The notes under the pieces are model-generated. The model did no database searches, was not told the origin of the DNA, and saw only the letters and a list, made by a program, of their open reading frames with translations. From positions 1,178,001 through 1,242,000 of the forward strand of contig CAVRUQ010000003.1 of NCBI GenBank assembly GCA_963724405.1: 64,000 bases of DNA. Reading direction: 5' to 3'. Source of the stretch: CAVQBJ01 sp963724405. GTDB taxonomy: Bacteria; Actinomycetota; Thermoleophilia; Solirubrobacterales; Solirubrobacteraceae. Positions 15,022 to 24,855 of this stretch are shown here, in pieces (positions within the stretch are counted from its first letter, which is position 1; each line of letters opens with the position of its first letter). Both the position numbers and the translations under genes were made by a program.

Positions 15022-17994
15022 ATGAGCGCGCCGGCGTCCGCCGGCGGCGACAGCGCCTCATCGACCGGCGACGGCGCGTTCGGGCGGCACGTATCGGCGG
15101 CACGGGTCGCGGTCCACTACACCGTCCTCATCGCCGTCACCGCGGCGGCGCTGATCGTCTCGATCTCGCTCGGCCAGAACAAGCACGCCCAGCCGAACAT
15201 CGCGGGCGGCTATGACGTGTCGGCCGGCACGGCCTGCCTCGGCCCGAAGCTGAACATCATCCAGTCGGGGCGTTACGTCAGCCTCTCCAACGCCCAGTCG
15301 ACGCTCGGTGGATCCTTGACGTTCAAGGACGGCGTCCTCACCGGGACCGCGCATTGCGTCCACGGATCCTCGCTTCCGTTCCGCGCGGCGGCGGCCAACG
15401 ACGCGCTCGTCGGGCGCGTGGGCGCGTTCCCGGTCGCCGCCGTGCTCAAGCGCGACCCGCCGCCGCCGGGGACGCCGAAGCCGCTCGCCCCCATCTCGGT
15501 CGCCGGCACGTACTCCTTCGCGCCGACCTCGGCCTGCCTCGGCGGGTCGATGGTGCTCACCGAGTCGGGCTCGAAGGTCTCGGTGACGAGCGGCGGCAAG
15601 CCGCGCGGAAGCCTCGTGTACACGAGCGGCAACCTGGCCGGAGTCGTGTCGTGCGAGCGCAACGGTGGCCGTCGCGCCCTGGCGGGCACCGCCGCCGGCT
15701 TGGCGATCGACCTTACGCTCGCGCCGCTGCCCGGCAGCCCGCCGGCCGCTGCCGCGGAGAACCTCGTCGCCGCCAAGACGCGTACGGCCGATCAGCTGGT
15801 CGTCGCGTTCTTCATCGCGATCGTGATCGTGATGCTGTTCGCGCGGCTGCTCGGAGCGCTCATGCCGCGCATCGGCCAGCCACGTGTGATGGGCGAGGTG
15901 CTCGCCGGGATCCTGCTCGGGCCGTCGCTGTTCGGCATCATCGCCCCGCACCTGCAGGCGTCGATCTTCGCGCCCGACATCGTCCCGATCATCGGCGTGA
16001 TCGCGAACCTCGGCCTGATCTTCTACATGTTCCTCATCGGCATGGAGGTCGACCTCGGCCTGCTGCGCGGGCGCATGCGCACGACCCTCGCGGTATCGAA
16101 CACGGCGCTCGCCCTGCCGATGTCGCTCGGCCTGCTCGCCGCCGTGCCGCTGTATGAGGTGCTTGCGCCGGGCGGCACGCGCTACCTCGCCTTCGCCCTG
16201 TTCGTCGGCGTGTCGATGTCGATCACGGCCTTCCCGGTTCTCGCCCGGATCGTCTCCGAGCGCCGGATGCTCAAGCGCCCGCTCGGGGCGCTCGCCGTGT
16301 CGGCGGCCGCGGTCGACGACGTGTCGGCCTGGTTCCTGATCGCCCTCGCGTCCGCCGTGGCCGGCGCCGGGACGGCCCTGATCGTGTTCCGCACGATCGG
16401 CTGGGCGATCCTGTTCCTCATCGCGATGGGGTTCGCCGTGCGCCCGCTGCTCGCGCGCGCGGCCGTCGCGTACGACGAGCTCGGTCGGGTGCCGGGTCTG
16501 TGGATCACGGCGATCTTCGCCGGCGTCCTGCTCTCGGCGATCACGACCGACAAGATCGGGATCGCGGTCATCTTCGGCGGCTTCGTGTTCGGCGCCGTCA
16601 TGCCGCGCCACGCGGGCCTGTCGGAGGACATCACGCGGCGCGTCGAGGACTTCGTGCTCGTCCTGCTGTTGCCCTTGTTCTTCGCCTACACGGGACTGCG
16701 CACCGACGTCACCGAGCTCGGCAGCTCGACGCTCATCCTGATCACGCTCGGCCTGATCGCGATCGCGATCGTCGGCAAGTACGGCGGCGCCGTCATCGCC
16801 GCCCGCGTGATGCGGCTTCCGTGGCGCGAGTCGGCGGCGCTCGGGGCGCTCATGAACACGCGCGGGCTCACCGAGCTGATCGTGCTCAACCTGGCGCTGT
16901 CGTTGGGGGTCATCTCGTCGGCGCTGTTCGCCGCGCTCGTCGTGATGGCGCTCGTCACCACGTTCATGGCGGGCCCGGTGCTGCGCCTGATCGACCCGCA
17001 CAACTCCTTCGGCGCCCCGCCCGAGGAGGAGCTCGCCGCGAGCGCGCTCGAGCGGGTCGACGAGGCGCCGCTGCCGACCGGCGGCTCGATCCTCGTCGCT
17101 CCGCAGAACGCCGCCGCGCTCAACCAGCTGCTCGCCCTCGCCGTGCCGCTCGCGCGCACCGACCCGCCCCGCGAGATCATCATCGCCCGCCTCGTGCGCC
17201 CCCCGCGGGGCACCGCCATCCGGGGCGGGCTGCAGACCGAGCAGCGGCTGCTGCAGCAGGCCAAGGAGCAGGTCGAGCGGGCGCGCGTGGGCCTGCTCGA
17301 CAGCGGCATCCCGACGCGTGGCATCGCGTTCACCTCGGCCGACACGGACCGGGACCTGGCCCGGCTGGCCCAGAGCGACGAGGTCGGCCTCGTCCTCATC
17401 GACGGCCGGCGGCCGCTGCTCGGTGACGGGGTCCCGCGCGAGGGCGTCGGGGCCGTGCTGCGCGAGGCGCCGTGCGACGTCGGGGTGCTCGTGGCCCGCG
17501 AGGGCGTGCGCGTGTCGCCCGACGAGGGCGGCGTGATCATGGTCCCGTTCGGCGGCGCCGACCACGACTGGGCGGCGCTCGAGCTCGCCGCCTCGATCGC
17601 CGCCGCGACCGGCGCGCGCCTGCAGCTGCTCGGCGCGGCCGCGCGCGGAGACGACCACCGCGACGCAAGCCGCCTGCTGTCGAACGCCTCGATCCTCGTT
17701 CAGCAGTACGCCGGCGTCACGGCCGAGCCGGTCCTCGCGCAGCCGGGCCGTGACGGCGTCATCGCCGCCGCCTCACAGGCCGAATTGCTCTTCGTCGGGC
17801 TGTCGGACCGCTGGGAGAAGGAGGGCCTCGGCGAGACGCGCCGCGCGATCGCGCGCTCCGCGCCGGCGCCGATCGTGTTCGTCCGCCGCGGTGAGCGCGG
17901 CGGCGAGCTCGAGCCGGTCACCGAGATGACCCAGTACGGCTGGTCGCGGGCCGGGCTGGGCTCCGTTCCCGGCGCCGGCGCAACGGACGTCTGA
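15022..17994 (+). CDS. CPA2-type cation/H+ antiporter with duplicated exterior N-terminal domain and C-terminal USP-like domain
   Basis: 990 aa, far longer than a plain CPA2 antiporter (~400-600). A first helix (~30-50) is followed by ~200 exterior residues built from two copies of a ~50-residue unit, each with Cys near the start and end (GGYDVSAGTACLG...GTAHC; GTYSFAPTSACLG...GVVSCE). The membrane domain (~255-660) has ~12 helices with the family signatures GEVLAGILLGPSLFG, FYMFLIGMEVD, VSMSITAFPVLARI, AAAVDDVSAWF and MNTRGLTEL. The cytoplasmic end (~690-970) contains two universal-stress-protein-like halves. It is likely a Na+ or K+/H+ exchanger for pH or ion homeostasis, with exterior and interior sensing domains. 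Confidence 0.88.
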   Translation: MSAPASAGGDSASSTGDGAFGRHVSAARVAVHYTVLIAVTAAALIVSISLGQNKHAQPNIAGGYDVSAGTACLGPKLNIIQSGRYVSLSNAQSTLGGSLTFKDGVLTGTAHCVHGSSLPFRAAAANDALVGRVGAFPVAAVLKRDPPPPGTPKPLAPISVAGTYSFAPTSACLGGSMVLTESGSKVSVTSGGKPRGSLVYTSGNLAGVVSCERNGGRRALAGTAAGLAIDLTLAPLPGSPPAAAAENLVAAKTRTADQLVVAFFIAIVIVMLFARLLGALMPRIGQPRVMGEVLAGILLGPSLFGIIAPHLQASIFAPDIVPIIGVIANLGLIFYMFLIGMEVDLGLLRGRMRTTLAVSNTALALPMSLGLLAAVPLYEVLAPGGTRYLAFALFVGVSMSITAFPVLARIVSERRMLKRPLGALAVSAAAVDDVSAWFLIALASAVAGAGTALIVFRTIGWAILFLIAMGFAVRPLLARAAVAYDELGRVPGLWITAIFAGVLLSAITTDKIGIAVIFGGFVFGAVMPRHAGLSEDITRRVEDFVLVLLLPLFFAYTGLRTDVTELGSSTLILITLGLIAIAIVGKYGGAVIAARVMRLPWRESAALGALMNTRGLTELIVLNLALSLGVISSALFAALVVMALVTTFMAGPVLRLIDPHNSFGAPPEEELAASALERVDEAPLPTGGSILVAPQNAAALNQLLALAVPLARTDPPREIIIARLVRPPRGTAIRGGLQTEQRLLQQAKEQVERARVGLLDSGIPTRGIAFTSADTDRDLARLAQSDEVGLVLIDGRRPLLGDGVPREGVGAVLREAPCDVGVLVAREGVRVSPDEGGVIMVPFGGADHDWAALELAASIAAATGARLQLLGAAARGDDHRDASRLLSNASILVQQYAGVTAEPVLAQPGRDGVIAAASQAELLFVGLSDRWEKEGLGETRRAIARSAPAPIVFVRRGERGGELEPVTEMTQYGWSRAGLGSVPGAGATDV

Positions 17995-18019
17995 GCTTCG
18001 AGTACGATTCGCCCCCAAC

Positions 18020-18946
18020 GTGGCGAAGGGGGACCGGCAGTTGCAGAGGACCAACACAGCGACCAGTTCCGATCGGCGCCGGCCCGCGCGCCTCGGCGCA
18101 GCCCTTGCCCTCGCGCTGGTGCTGAGCGCCGCCACGTCGGTCGCCGTCGCCCAGGCGCCGACGCCGCCGGTCAACGACAACTACCTCAACTCGCTGAACC
18201 TCAACCAGCCGGGCAAGCCGCTCGATCGCGTCGACACGCTCGTCGACGTGCGCGACATCACCGCGGCGACCGTGCAGCCGGACATCCTGGCGCCGAAGCC
18301 CGGCCCGGCCGAGACCACCGGCTGCAACGGCGTCACCGAGGGCCACACGATCTGGTACGACTTCTATCCGGACGCGAACGGGCTCGTGCAGATCGTCACC
18401 TCCGCGGCCTTCGACAACATCATCGCCGTGGAGCCGTACAGCACCTCGACGCTGCTGCCGATCGATTCGCAGCGCAAATGCGTGGTCAGCCGCACGACCA
18501 ACGAGCAGGACCTGTTCGTCAACGTGACGGCCGGGCGCGCGTACACGATCCAGCTCGGCGGAGCCGACACCCAGGCCGGCAAGCTCGAGATGAAGTTCAA
18601 CTATCTCGTCTCCACGCCGGTGCTCCAGGCCCAGGCGACGCTCGCGGCGCAGCCGCTGTCCTCCGGGGTGCGCGTCGTCGGCCTGACCGTGAGCGCGCCG
18701 AAGAAGGCCCACGTCACCGTCCAGTGCACGAGGGGCTGTGGCACCCAGAACAAGGGCGGCGGCACCGTCCGCTTTGGCGGCCTCAGCGGCGCGGTGCTGC
18801 CGGTGGGGTCCTTCCTGAAGATCTTCGTCACCGAGAAGAACGCCGTCGGCGCTTACATCAGCTACCGCATCGAGCGGGGCAACTTCTCCAAGTCGCAGCG
18901 CTGCCTCGCGCCCGGCACGAAGAAGCCCGAGGCGTGTCCCTCGTGA
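18020..18946 (+). CDS. Exported protein with PPC-like domain and C-terminal Cys/Lys-rich module
   Basis: 308 aa. A signal peptide (ARLGAALALALVLSAATSVAVAQ) is followed by a beta-rich domain beginning VNDNYLNSLNLN and containing TIWYDFYPDANGLVQIVTS, which resembles bacterial pre-peptidase C-terminal domains. The last ~90 residues (HVTVQCTRGCG...GSFLKIFVTEKNAVGAYISYRI...CLAPGTKKPEACPS) resemble a module common at the ends of Thermoleophilia exported proteins. The GTG start follows a TACGAT box (18003-18008) by 11 nt. It is probably a surface or secreted adhesin or accessory protein; the function is unknown. Confidence 0.65.
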   Translation: MAKGDRQLQRTNTATSSDRRRPARLGAALALALVLSAATSVAVAQAPTPPVNDNYLNSLNLNQPGKPLDRVDTLVDVRDITAATVQPDILAPKPGPAETTGCNGVTEGHTIWYDFYPDANGLVQIVTSAAFDNIIAVEPYSTSTLLPIDSQRKCVVSRTTNEQDLFVNVTAGRAYTIQLGGADTQAGKLEMKFNYLVSTPVLQAQATLAAQPLSSGVRVVGLTVSAPKKAHVTVQCTRGCGTQNKGGGTVRFGGLSGAVLPVGSFLKIFVTEKNAVGAYISYRIERGNFSKSQRCLAPGTKKPEACPS

Positions 18947-18971
18947 CCGCCTTCGGCGCCGGAGCCAGGCG

Positions 18972-19364
<393 letters not shown>

Positions 19365-19409
19365 CCGGGCCGCCGGGCGACACCGCCGGAGCGGACCTCT
19401 CCTTCACCG

Positions 19410-21386
19410 ATGGCATCCGCAGCGCTGCAGAACGGCACGATCATCGCCGGATACCGCATCGACGGCAGCGTCGGTGAGGGCGGCATGGGCACGGTGTACC
19501 GGGCGACGCAGCTGTCGCTCGAGCGCGTCGTCGCGTTCAAGGTCGTGTCCGCCGCGCTGAGCGACGACCTCTCCTTCCGCGAACGGTTCCGGCGCGAGGG
19601 CCAGCTGCAGGCGGCCCTCGACCATCCCCACATCGTCACGGTATACGAGGCCGGCGAGGCCGACTCGCTGCTGTTCCTGGCCATGCGGCTCATCGAGGGC
19701 ACAACCCTGAAGGAGCTCATCACGAGCGGCCAGCTCGGGGACCGGCGGAGCATCCGCCTGCTGACGCAGATGGGCGACGCCCTCGACGCCGCGCACGCGA
19801 AGGGGCTCGTGCACCGCGACGTCAAGCCGCAGAACATCCTCGTCGGCGCCGGCGATCACGCGTATCTCACCGACTTCGGGCTCACGAAGGCCCGCGGCGG
19901 GACGGTGATGACCGAGGCCGGACATTTCGTGGGCACGATCGACTACATCGCCCCCGAGCAGGCGCGAGGCGAGCTCGCGACCGCCAGCAGCGATGTGTAC
20001 TCGCTGACCTGCGTCCTGTGCGAATGCCTGACCGGACAGCCACCGTTCGTGCGGGCCAGCGAGGAGCGCACGCTGTTCGCGCATCTGACCGACCCGCCTC
20101 CGCAGCTGTCGAAGCTGCGCAGCGACCTTCCGCCCGCGATCGACGACGTGATCGCCCGCGGGATGGCGAAGGACCCGGCCGACCGTCCGGCGAGCGCGCG
20201 CGAGCTGATGCTCGAGGCGCGGCGCGCGCTCGGTCCGCTGCCCGCCGCCGGGAGCGACGGCGACGCGGGCGCGACGCGGCTCGCGTCGGCCCCGCAGGCC
20301 GGAGCGACGCGGATCGCCACCGCCGGGGATCTCGGCGGCACGACGGCGGCGCGCGGGGGCGCGCTTCCACCCCCCGGGGCCCCGGCGACGACCGCGCCCG
20401 GAGCGACGGCGCCGGCCGACACGGCGCCGGGCGCCGCCGCCGCGCCGCGCACCGGGGCCGGCCGGTCGGGCGCCTGGGCCATCGCGGCGCTCGTCGTCGT
20501 CGTGGCCGCCGTCGTCGGCGCGCTCCTCGGCGGCAGCTCGAAGAGCTCGACCGGCGGCGCGCCGTTCACGAACTCGGCCTCCGCCGGCGTGATCGAGCTG
20601 TCGTTCCCGGCCGGTTGGGAGCGCGTCGCCTCGCAGCCGACCATTCCCGGGCTCACGCTCAGCAACCCGATCGTGCTCGTCCCGACCGCGATCGGCGGCG
20701 GCTCGGCGACGCTGTCCGCCGGCACGACGACCGCGACCGGACCGTCACTCCTTCCAGCCGGCTTCGTGGGACAGCTCCCGGGCGGCCTGCCGCAGGCGAC
20801 GCCCGTGCAGCTCGGCACGGTCCAGGCGCTGCGCTACTCGGCCCCGGCGCCGCGCGGGAGCTCCGGATCGATCGTCCTGTACGCAGTGCCGACGACCGCG
20901 GGCGTGGTGACGATCGCCTGCACCGGGCCCACCGGCGCGCCGGCGACGGTCACCTGCGAGCGCATCGCCGGCACCCTGCACCTCGTCGGCACCACCGCGT
21001 ATCCGCTCGGGGCGAGCGCCGAGTACGCCACGACGCTGACCCACGCCTTCGCCGCGCTGGCCGCCGCCCGCGCACCCGCCGAGGCGGCGCTCGCCTCGGC
21101 GAAGACGCCCGGCGCCCAGGCCGCCGCGGCGACCAAGCTCGCCGGGGCGTACACCGCGGCCGCGCACGCGCTCTCGGGCCTGCAGCTGTCGCCCGCCGTC
21201 GCGGGCGTCAACGCCCAGCTGATGGCGGCGCTCTCCGCCCTTGCCCGCGACTACACCCACGTCGCGCACGCGGCGTCACGCAGCGATGCGGCCGGGTACC
21301 GCGCCGCCTCGACCGCGGTGACGCGCGACGGCGCGCTCCTGACGAGCACGCTCGCCCAGCTGCGGGCCGCCGGCTACTCGGCGTAG
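19410..21386 (+). CDS. Transmembrane Hanks-type Ser/Thr protein kinase with exterior domain
   Basis: 658 aa. The kinase domain (~13-275) has GEGGMGTVY, Lys in VVAFKVV, HRDVKPQNIL, DFG and IAPEQ. A juxtamembrane linker rich in Ala, Pro and Thr holds repeated GATR-type units (~285-350) and many possible phosphorylation sites. A membrane helix (~352-375) precedes ~280 exterior residues: first a compact domain (VIELSFPAGWERVA...VTCERIAGTLHLVG), then an Ala-rich helical region (~540-650). It lacks PASTA repeats, so the exterior ligand is not the usual peptidoglycan one. Its last 13 bases overlap the end of the convergent cyclase gene. Confidence 0.9.
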   Translation: MASAALQNGTIIAGYRIDGSVGEGGMGTVYRATQLSLERVVAFKVVSAALSDDLSFRERFRREGQLQAALDHPHIVTVYEAGEADSLLFLAMRLIEGTTLKELITSGQLGDRRSIRLLTQMGDALDAAHAKGLVHRDVKPQNILVGAGDHAYLTDFGLTKARGGTVMTEAGHFVGTIDYIAPEQARGELATASSDVYSLTCVLCECLTGQPPFVRASEERTLFAHLTDPPPQLSKLRSDLPPAIDDVIARGMAKDPADRPASARELMLEARRALGPLPAAGSDGDAGATRLASAPQAGATRIATAGDLGGTTAARGGALPPPGAPATTAPGATAPADTAPGAAAAPRTGAGRSGAWAIAALVVVVAAVVGALLGGSSKSSTGGAPFTNSASAGVIELSFPAGWERVASQPTIPGLTLSNPIVLVPTAIGGGSATLSAGTTTATGPSLLPAGFVGQLPGGLPQATPVQLGTVQALRYSAPAPRGSSGSIVLYAVPTTAGVVTIACTGPTGAPATVTCERIAGTLHLVGTTAYPLGASAEYATTLTHAFAALAAARAPAEAALASAKTPGAQAAAATKLAGAYTAAAHALSGLQLSPAVAGVNAQLMAALSALARDYTHVAHAASRSDAAGYRAASTAVTRDGALLTSTLAQLRAAGYSA

Positions 21387-23359
21387 GGCTGGTCCGCGCT
21401 CGACGGCTCGGCCGAGGCCGCGCTGGGCGCCGGCTCCGGGGCCGGCTCGTCGCCGCCGGCCGCCGCGTCGCCGCCGTCGTCGGCGCTCTCGGCCGCCGGC
21501 GACGGACCGCCGTCCGCCGCCGGGCGCTCCTCGATCGTCCACACGCCGATCTTGCCGACCCGGCCGCGCAGCTGGACCTCCTGCACGAACAGGAGGTCCG
21601 CCGGTGACTCGCTCAGCCCCTCCTTCGTCGTCTCGGAGAAGAACAGCTGGTGCGGCGTTCCCTTGGTGAGCGACTCCAGGCGCGAGGCCGAGTTCGTCGT
21701 ATCGCCGACCGCCGCGTACTCGACCCGCTGCTCGGAGCCGACGTTGCCCGACATCACGTGCCCCGAATTGAGCCCGATCCCCATCCGGAAGCCCTCGCTG
21801 AGGCCCTCATCGCGCAGCCACGCGTTGAAGCGCGGCAGCCGCACGGAGAGCATCTCCTGCGCACAGGAGAGCGCGTTGTCGGGATGGCGCTGGTCCTCGA
21901 TCGGCGCGCCGAAGACGGCCATGATGCCGTCGCCCATGTAGGAGACGAGCGTCCCCCGGTGATCGAGGATCGCCCCGCTCATCTCGCTCAGGTAGCGGTT
22001 GAGCACCTCGATGACCCGGTCCGGGGTGAGCGACTCGGCGAACGAGGTGAACCCGCGCAGGTCGGTGAACATCACGGTCGCGTCGCGTTGCACCCCGCCG
22101 AGGCGCAGCCCGTCCGTGCGGGCGAGCACCTCGTCGACGACGTCCTCGGGCACGAACCGCGCGAACAGGTCGCGGACGCGCTCGCGCTCCATCGCCCCGA
22201 GGACGAGATGCACGGCGAGCGCCGCGACGGCGCTCAGCACGAGCGCGAGCAGCGCGTAGACGATCGAGAGCACGTGGCCGGCGTCGAAGGCGAGCTGCGC
22301 CGCGACGAGGAAGGCGACCCCGAGGCCGAGCGCCAGCCCGACCGAGGACGCGACGCCCGACAGCGCCGATCCGAGCCCCGAGCCGCCTCCGCTGAGCCGC
22401 AGGCCGGCAAGCGGCGCGGCCGCGCCGAGCAGCACGATGATGAGCACGTTCAGCCACCCGGGCGCCGAGCGCAGCGGCAGGTCGCGCCGCACGGTGGCGA
22501 TCGCGTTGGCCTGGATCTCCGGTCCGGGCATCAGCGCCGCCGTCGGCGTCGCGTGGAGATCCTGCAGCGACGGGGCCGTCGCGCCGACGACGACGACCTT
22601 GTTCCGGAAGAAGCCCGGCGGCAGCCGGTGCCGGATGACGTCGGCGAAGTCGACCGACGGGAACGTGTTCGCGCCTCCGGCATAGTCGATCCAGCCGGTC
22701 CCGTTCACGCCCCCGAACGCGCTCGGGCTGACGCGGTGGTGATCGGCGACCTCCGTCGTGACGACCCCGAAGGTGCGCAGGTTGTCGACCTGGTAGGCGA
22801 CGCGGCGGTCGACGTAGCCCGGATCGGGCGGCACGAGCGTGGAGGCGGCATGACCGCCGATCTGGGCGAGGATCGCGGTTCCCTGGGCTGAGCCGACGAA
22901 CTTCACGTCGCCATTCGCCATGTCCTCGGTCCAGCCGAGGACGACCGTTCCGTTCGCGTTGTTGATCGCGTTGGCGAGCGCGACGGCGTCGTTCTCCCCT
23001 CCGCAGCCGCCATGCGGCGGGTCGCTCAGCTGGATGTCGTAGGCGATCGCCTTCGGGTGCTCGGCGGCGATGTCGCTGATGAGCTGCGCGTGGCGGCTGT
23101 AGCAGAACGGCCAGTTCGCGTTCAGGTCGCTGAACGTGAGATCGTCGATCCGCACGACGACCATGTCCGGCGGCGGCTTCTGGGTCCCGCGCACGCTGAA
23201 GCGCACGTTCATCGTGTCGAGATCGAGCGCGTGGAGCGCGCCGGTCGCATACGTGACGAGCCCGACCGCGACGCTCAGCAGCGCGATCGCGACCAGCAGG
23301 CCGCGCCGCGTACGTGCGCCGCGCGTCGCCTGCACACCCCGTGATCGTCGAGCGCTCAT
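21374..23359 (-). CDS. CHASE2-domain class III adenylate/guanylate cyclase
   Basis: 661 aa. An N-terminal helix (~20-42) leads to a CHASE2 sensor (~45-300; FYSRHAQLI-like core, FFRNKVVVVGATAPSLQDLHATP), then about three helices, then a class III cyclase domain (~420-600). Metal-binding aspartates are visible in VMFTDLRGFTSFAE and SYMGDGIMAVFGAP, and the transition-state Asn/Arg in YAAVGDTTNSASRLE. An acidic, Ala-rich tail ends the protein. It probably makes cAMP in response to an exterior signal; two cyclic-nucleotide-binding proteins are encoded at 1-3210. A TAGGCT box lies at 23378-23383. The 3' end overlaps the kinase gene by 13 bp. Confidence 0.9.
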   Translation of the reverse strand: MSARRSRGVQATRGARTRRGLLVAIALLSVAVGLVTYATGALHALDLDTMNVRFSVRGTQKPPPDMVVVRIDDLTFSDLNANWPFCYSRHAQLISDIAAEHPKAIAYDIQLSDPPHGGCGGENDAVALANAINNANGTVVLGWTEDMANGDVKFVGSAQGTAILAQIGGHAASTLVPPDPGYVDRRVAYQVDNLRTFGVVTTEVADHHRVSPSAFGGVNGTGWIDYAGGANTFPSVDFADVIRHRLPPGFFRNKVVVVGATAPSLQDLHATPTAALMPGPEIQANAIATVRRDLPLRSAPGWLNVLIIVLLGAAAPLAGLRLSGGGSGLGSALSGVASSVGLALGLGVAFLVAAQLAFDAGHVLSIVYALLALVLSAVAALAVHLVLGAMERERVRDLFARFVPEDVVDEVLARTDGLRLGGVQRDATVMFTDLRGFTSFAESLTPDRVIEVLNRYLSEMSGAILDHRGTLVSYMGDGIMAVFGAPIEDQRHPDNALSCAQEMLSVRLPRFNAWLRDEGLSEGFRMGIGLNSGHVMSGNVGSEQRVEYAAVGDTTNSASRLESLTKGTPHQLFFSETTKEGLSESPADLLFVQEVQLRGRVGKIGVWTIEERPAADGGPSPAAESADDGGDAAAGGDEPAPEPAPSAASAEPSSADQPYAE

Positions 23360-23467
23360 GAGGAGATCCCCGCGGCAAGCCTAATCGAGCCGGCGGAGCG
23401 CGCGATCGCAGGCGTTCACATGACGACCGCCACCGGAAGATGACTGGCGATGGACCGGGACGACCAG

Positions 23468-23473
23468 TACCCT
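23468..23473 (+). promoter_or_regulatory. -10 box TACCCT, probable leaderless promoter
   Basis: TACCCT lies 7 nt before the ATG at 23481. Confidence 0.45.
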
Positions 23474-23480
23474 CACAGGC

Positions 23481-24809
23481 ATGGCCGTGGATCAGACGCG
23501 CTTTCAGTTGTCACCCGGCCTGGTGCTCGGCGAGCGGTACAAGATCAGCTCGCCGATCTCGAGCGGGGCGATGGGCGCAGTCTACCGCGCCAGCGACATG
23601 CGCGATACCGGTCGCGTGGCGGTCAAGCACCTGCTCGATGCCCGTCACGCGGAGCGCTTCGAGGTCGAATCGCGGCTGCTGGCCGTGCTGAGCCACCCGC
23701 GCGTCGTGAAGGTCCTCGACTACTTCAGCGACGACAGTGGGCAGTACCTCGTGATGGAGCTCGTCGAGGGAATCGACCTCGATGTGCTCCTCAAGGAGCG
23801 CGGCTCGCCGGGACTCGGGATCGACGAGGCCGTCGGCTACATCCGCCAGGGCTGCGAGGCGCTGCAGTACGTCCACGAGCAGCAGATCGTGCACCGTGAC
23901 GTCAAGCCGCAGAACCTCATCCTCGGCGATCACGGCGTCGTGCTCGTCGACTTCGGCATCGCGCGCATGCTCGGCGACGACTCGCTCAGCGCGACGACCG
24001 GGGTCGGCACGCCCCGGTACATGTCCCCCGAGGTGTTCGCCGGCGGCGCCGTGTCCCCGCGCAGCGACGTGTTCAGCATCGCCGCGACGCTGTGGACGCT
24101 CCTCACCGGCGAGCCGCCCGTGTACGCGAGCCCGACGCGGCTGTCCGAGCTCTGTCCGGACGTCCCGCCCGAGATCGAGGAGGCCGTCGTCGCCGGTCTG
24201 CAGATGATCCCCGAGCGACGCGTCGCCTCCGTCGACGCGTTCGCGCGCGCGCTCGGCGGCGGCGACCTGCAGCACACCGAGGGCCGATCGCTCGTCAGCT
24301 CGCTCGAGCGCCCGGCGGCCCGGCGCAAGCTGCTCGAGGCGATCGTGCGCACCGCGGCCGGCGTGTTCGAGGCGGCCGCCGCCTCGATCGCCCTCACCGA
24401 CGGCACCACCGGCGAGCTGGTCTACCAGTCGGCCTGGGGCGCCGGGTCGGACGAGATCGTCGGCGTGCGCCTCCCCCCGGGACAGGGGCTCGCGGGCGTC
24501 GTGCTCGAGAGCGGACAGCCGCTTGCCGTCGCGGACTGCCGCAACGACCCGCGCTTCGCCGCGCGCATCGCCGCCGGAACGGGCTACGTGCCGTACACGA
24601 TGCTCGTCGTGCCACTGATCCAGAACGACCGGGCGATCGGCACCCTGTCGCTGCTCGACCGACGCGACGGCGGACGCTACGGACCCGCCGACGCGGAGCG
24701 GGCGGCGATGTTCGCCGAGCTGACGGTCGCCGCAATCGAGACCGACGCGGACGCGCTGCCGCGCCTCGGCGCCGGCGCGGTGACCCGGATCCGCCCGCCG
24801 AAGTCGTGA
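23481..24809 (+). CDS. Soluble Ser/Thr protein kinase fused to a GAF domain
   Basis: 442 aa. The kinase domain (~18-265) has the catalytic loop HRDVKPQNLIL, DFG and the SPE of the activation segment. The glycine loop is weaker than usual (SSGAMGAVY in place of GxGGMG), and the catalytic Lys is in VAVKHL. Residues ~295-430 form a GAF domain (AASIALTDGTTGELVYQSA, LPPGQGLAGVVLESGQPLAV, VPLIQNDRAIGTLSLLD). This suggests direct control of the kinase by a small ligand or redox/light cofactor; the ligand cannot be told from sequence. There is no membrane segment. moaA follows after 46 bp on the same strand. Confidence 0.9.
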   Translation: MAVDQTRFQLSPGLVLGERYKISSPISSGAMGAVYRASDMRDTGRVAVKHLLDARHAERFEVESRLLAVLSHPRVVKVLDYFSDDSGQYLVMELVEGIDLDVLLKERGSPGLGIDEAVGYIRQGCEALQYVHEQQIVHRDVKPQNLILGDHGVVLVDFGIARMLGDDSLSATTGVGTPRYMSPEVFAGGAVSPRSDVFSIAATLWTLLTGEPPVYASPTRLSELCPDVPPEIEEAVVAGLQMIPERRVASVDAFARALGGGDLQHTEGRSLVSSLERPAARRKLLEAIVRTAAGVFEAAAASIALTDGTTGELVYQSAWGAGSDEIVGVRLPPGQGLAGVVLESGQPLAVADCRNDPRFAARIAAGTGYVPYTMLVVPLIQNDRAIGTLSLLDRRDGGRYGPADAERAAMFAELTVAAIETDADALPRLGAGAVTRIRPPKS

Positions 24810-24843
24810 GACGCACCGCCGCCGCGGGAGCGCGTGCCCGCGG

Positions 24844-24849
24844 TACCGT
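24844..24849 (+). promoter_or_regulatory. -10 box TACCGT, probable leaderless promoter for moaA
   Basis: TACCGT lies 6 nt before the ATG at 24856. An in-frame GTG at 24850 directly abuts the box, so ATG 24856 is the better start. Confidence 0.5.
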
Positions 24850-24855
24850 GTGAGG

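Noticed and set aside
15058..17658. Long minus-strand open frame across the antiporter
   Set aside because: Arg/Asp/Gln-rich translation with no motif, fully antisense to a clear membrane protein.
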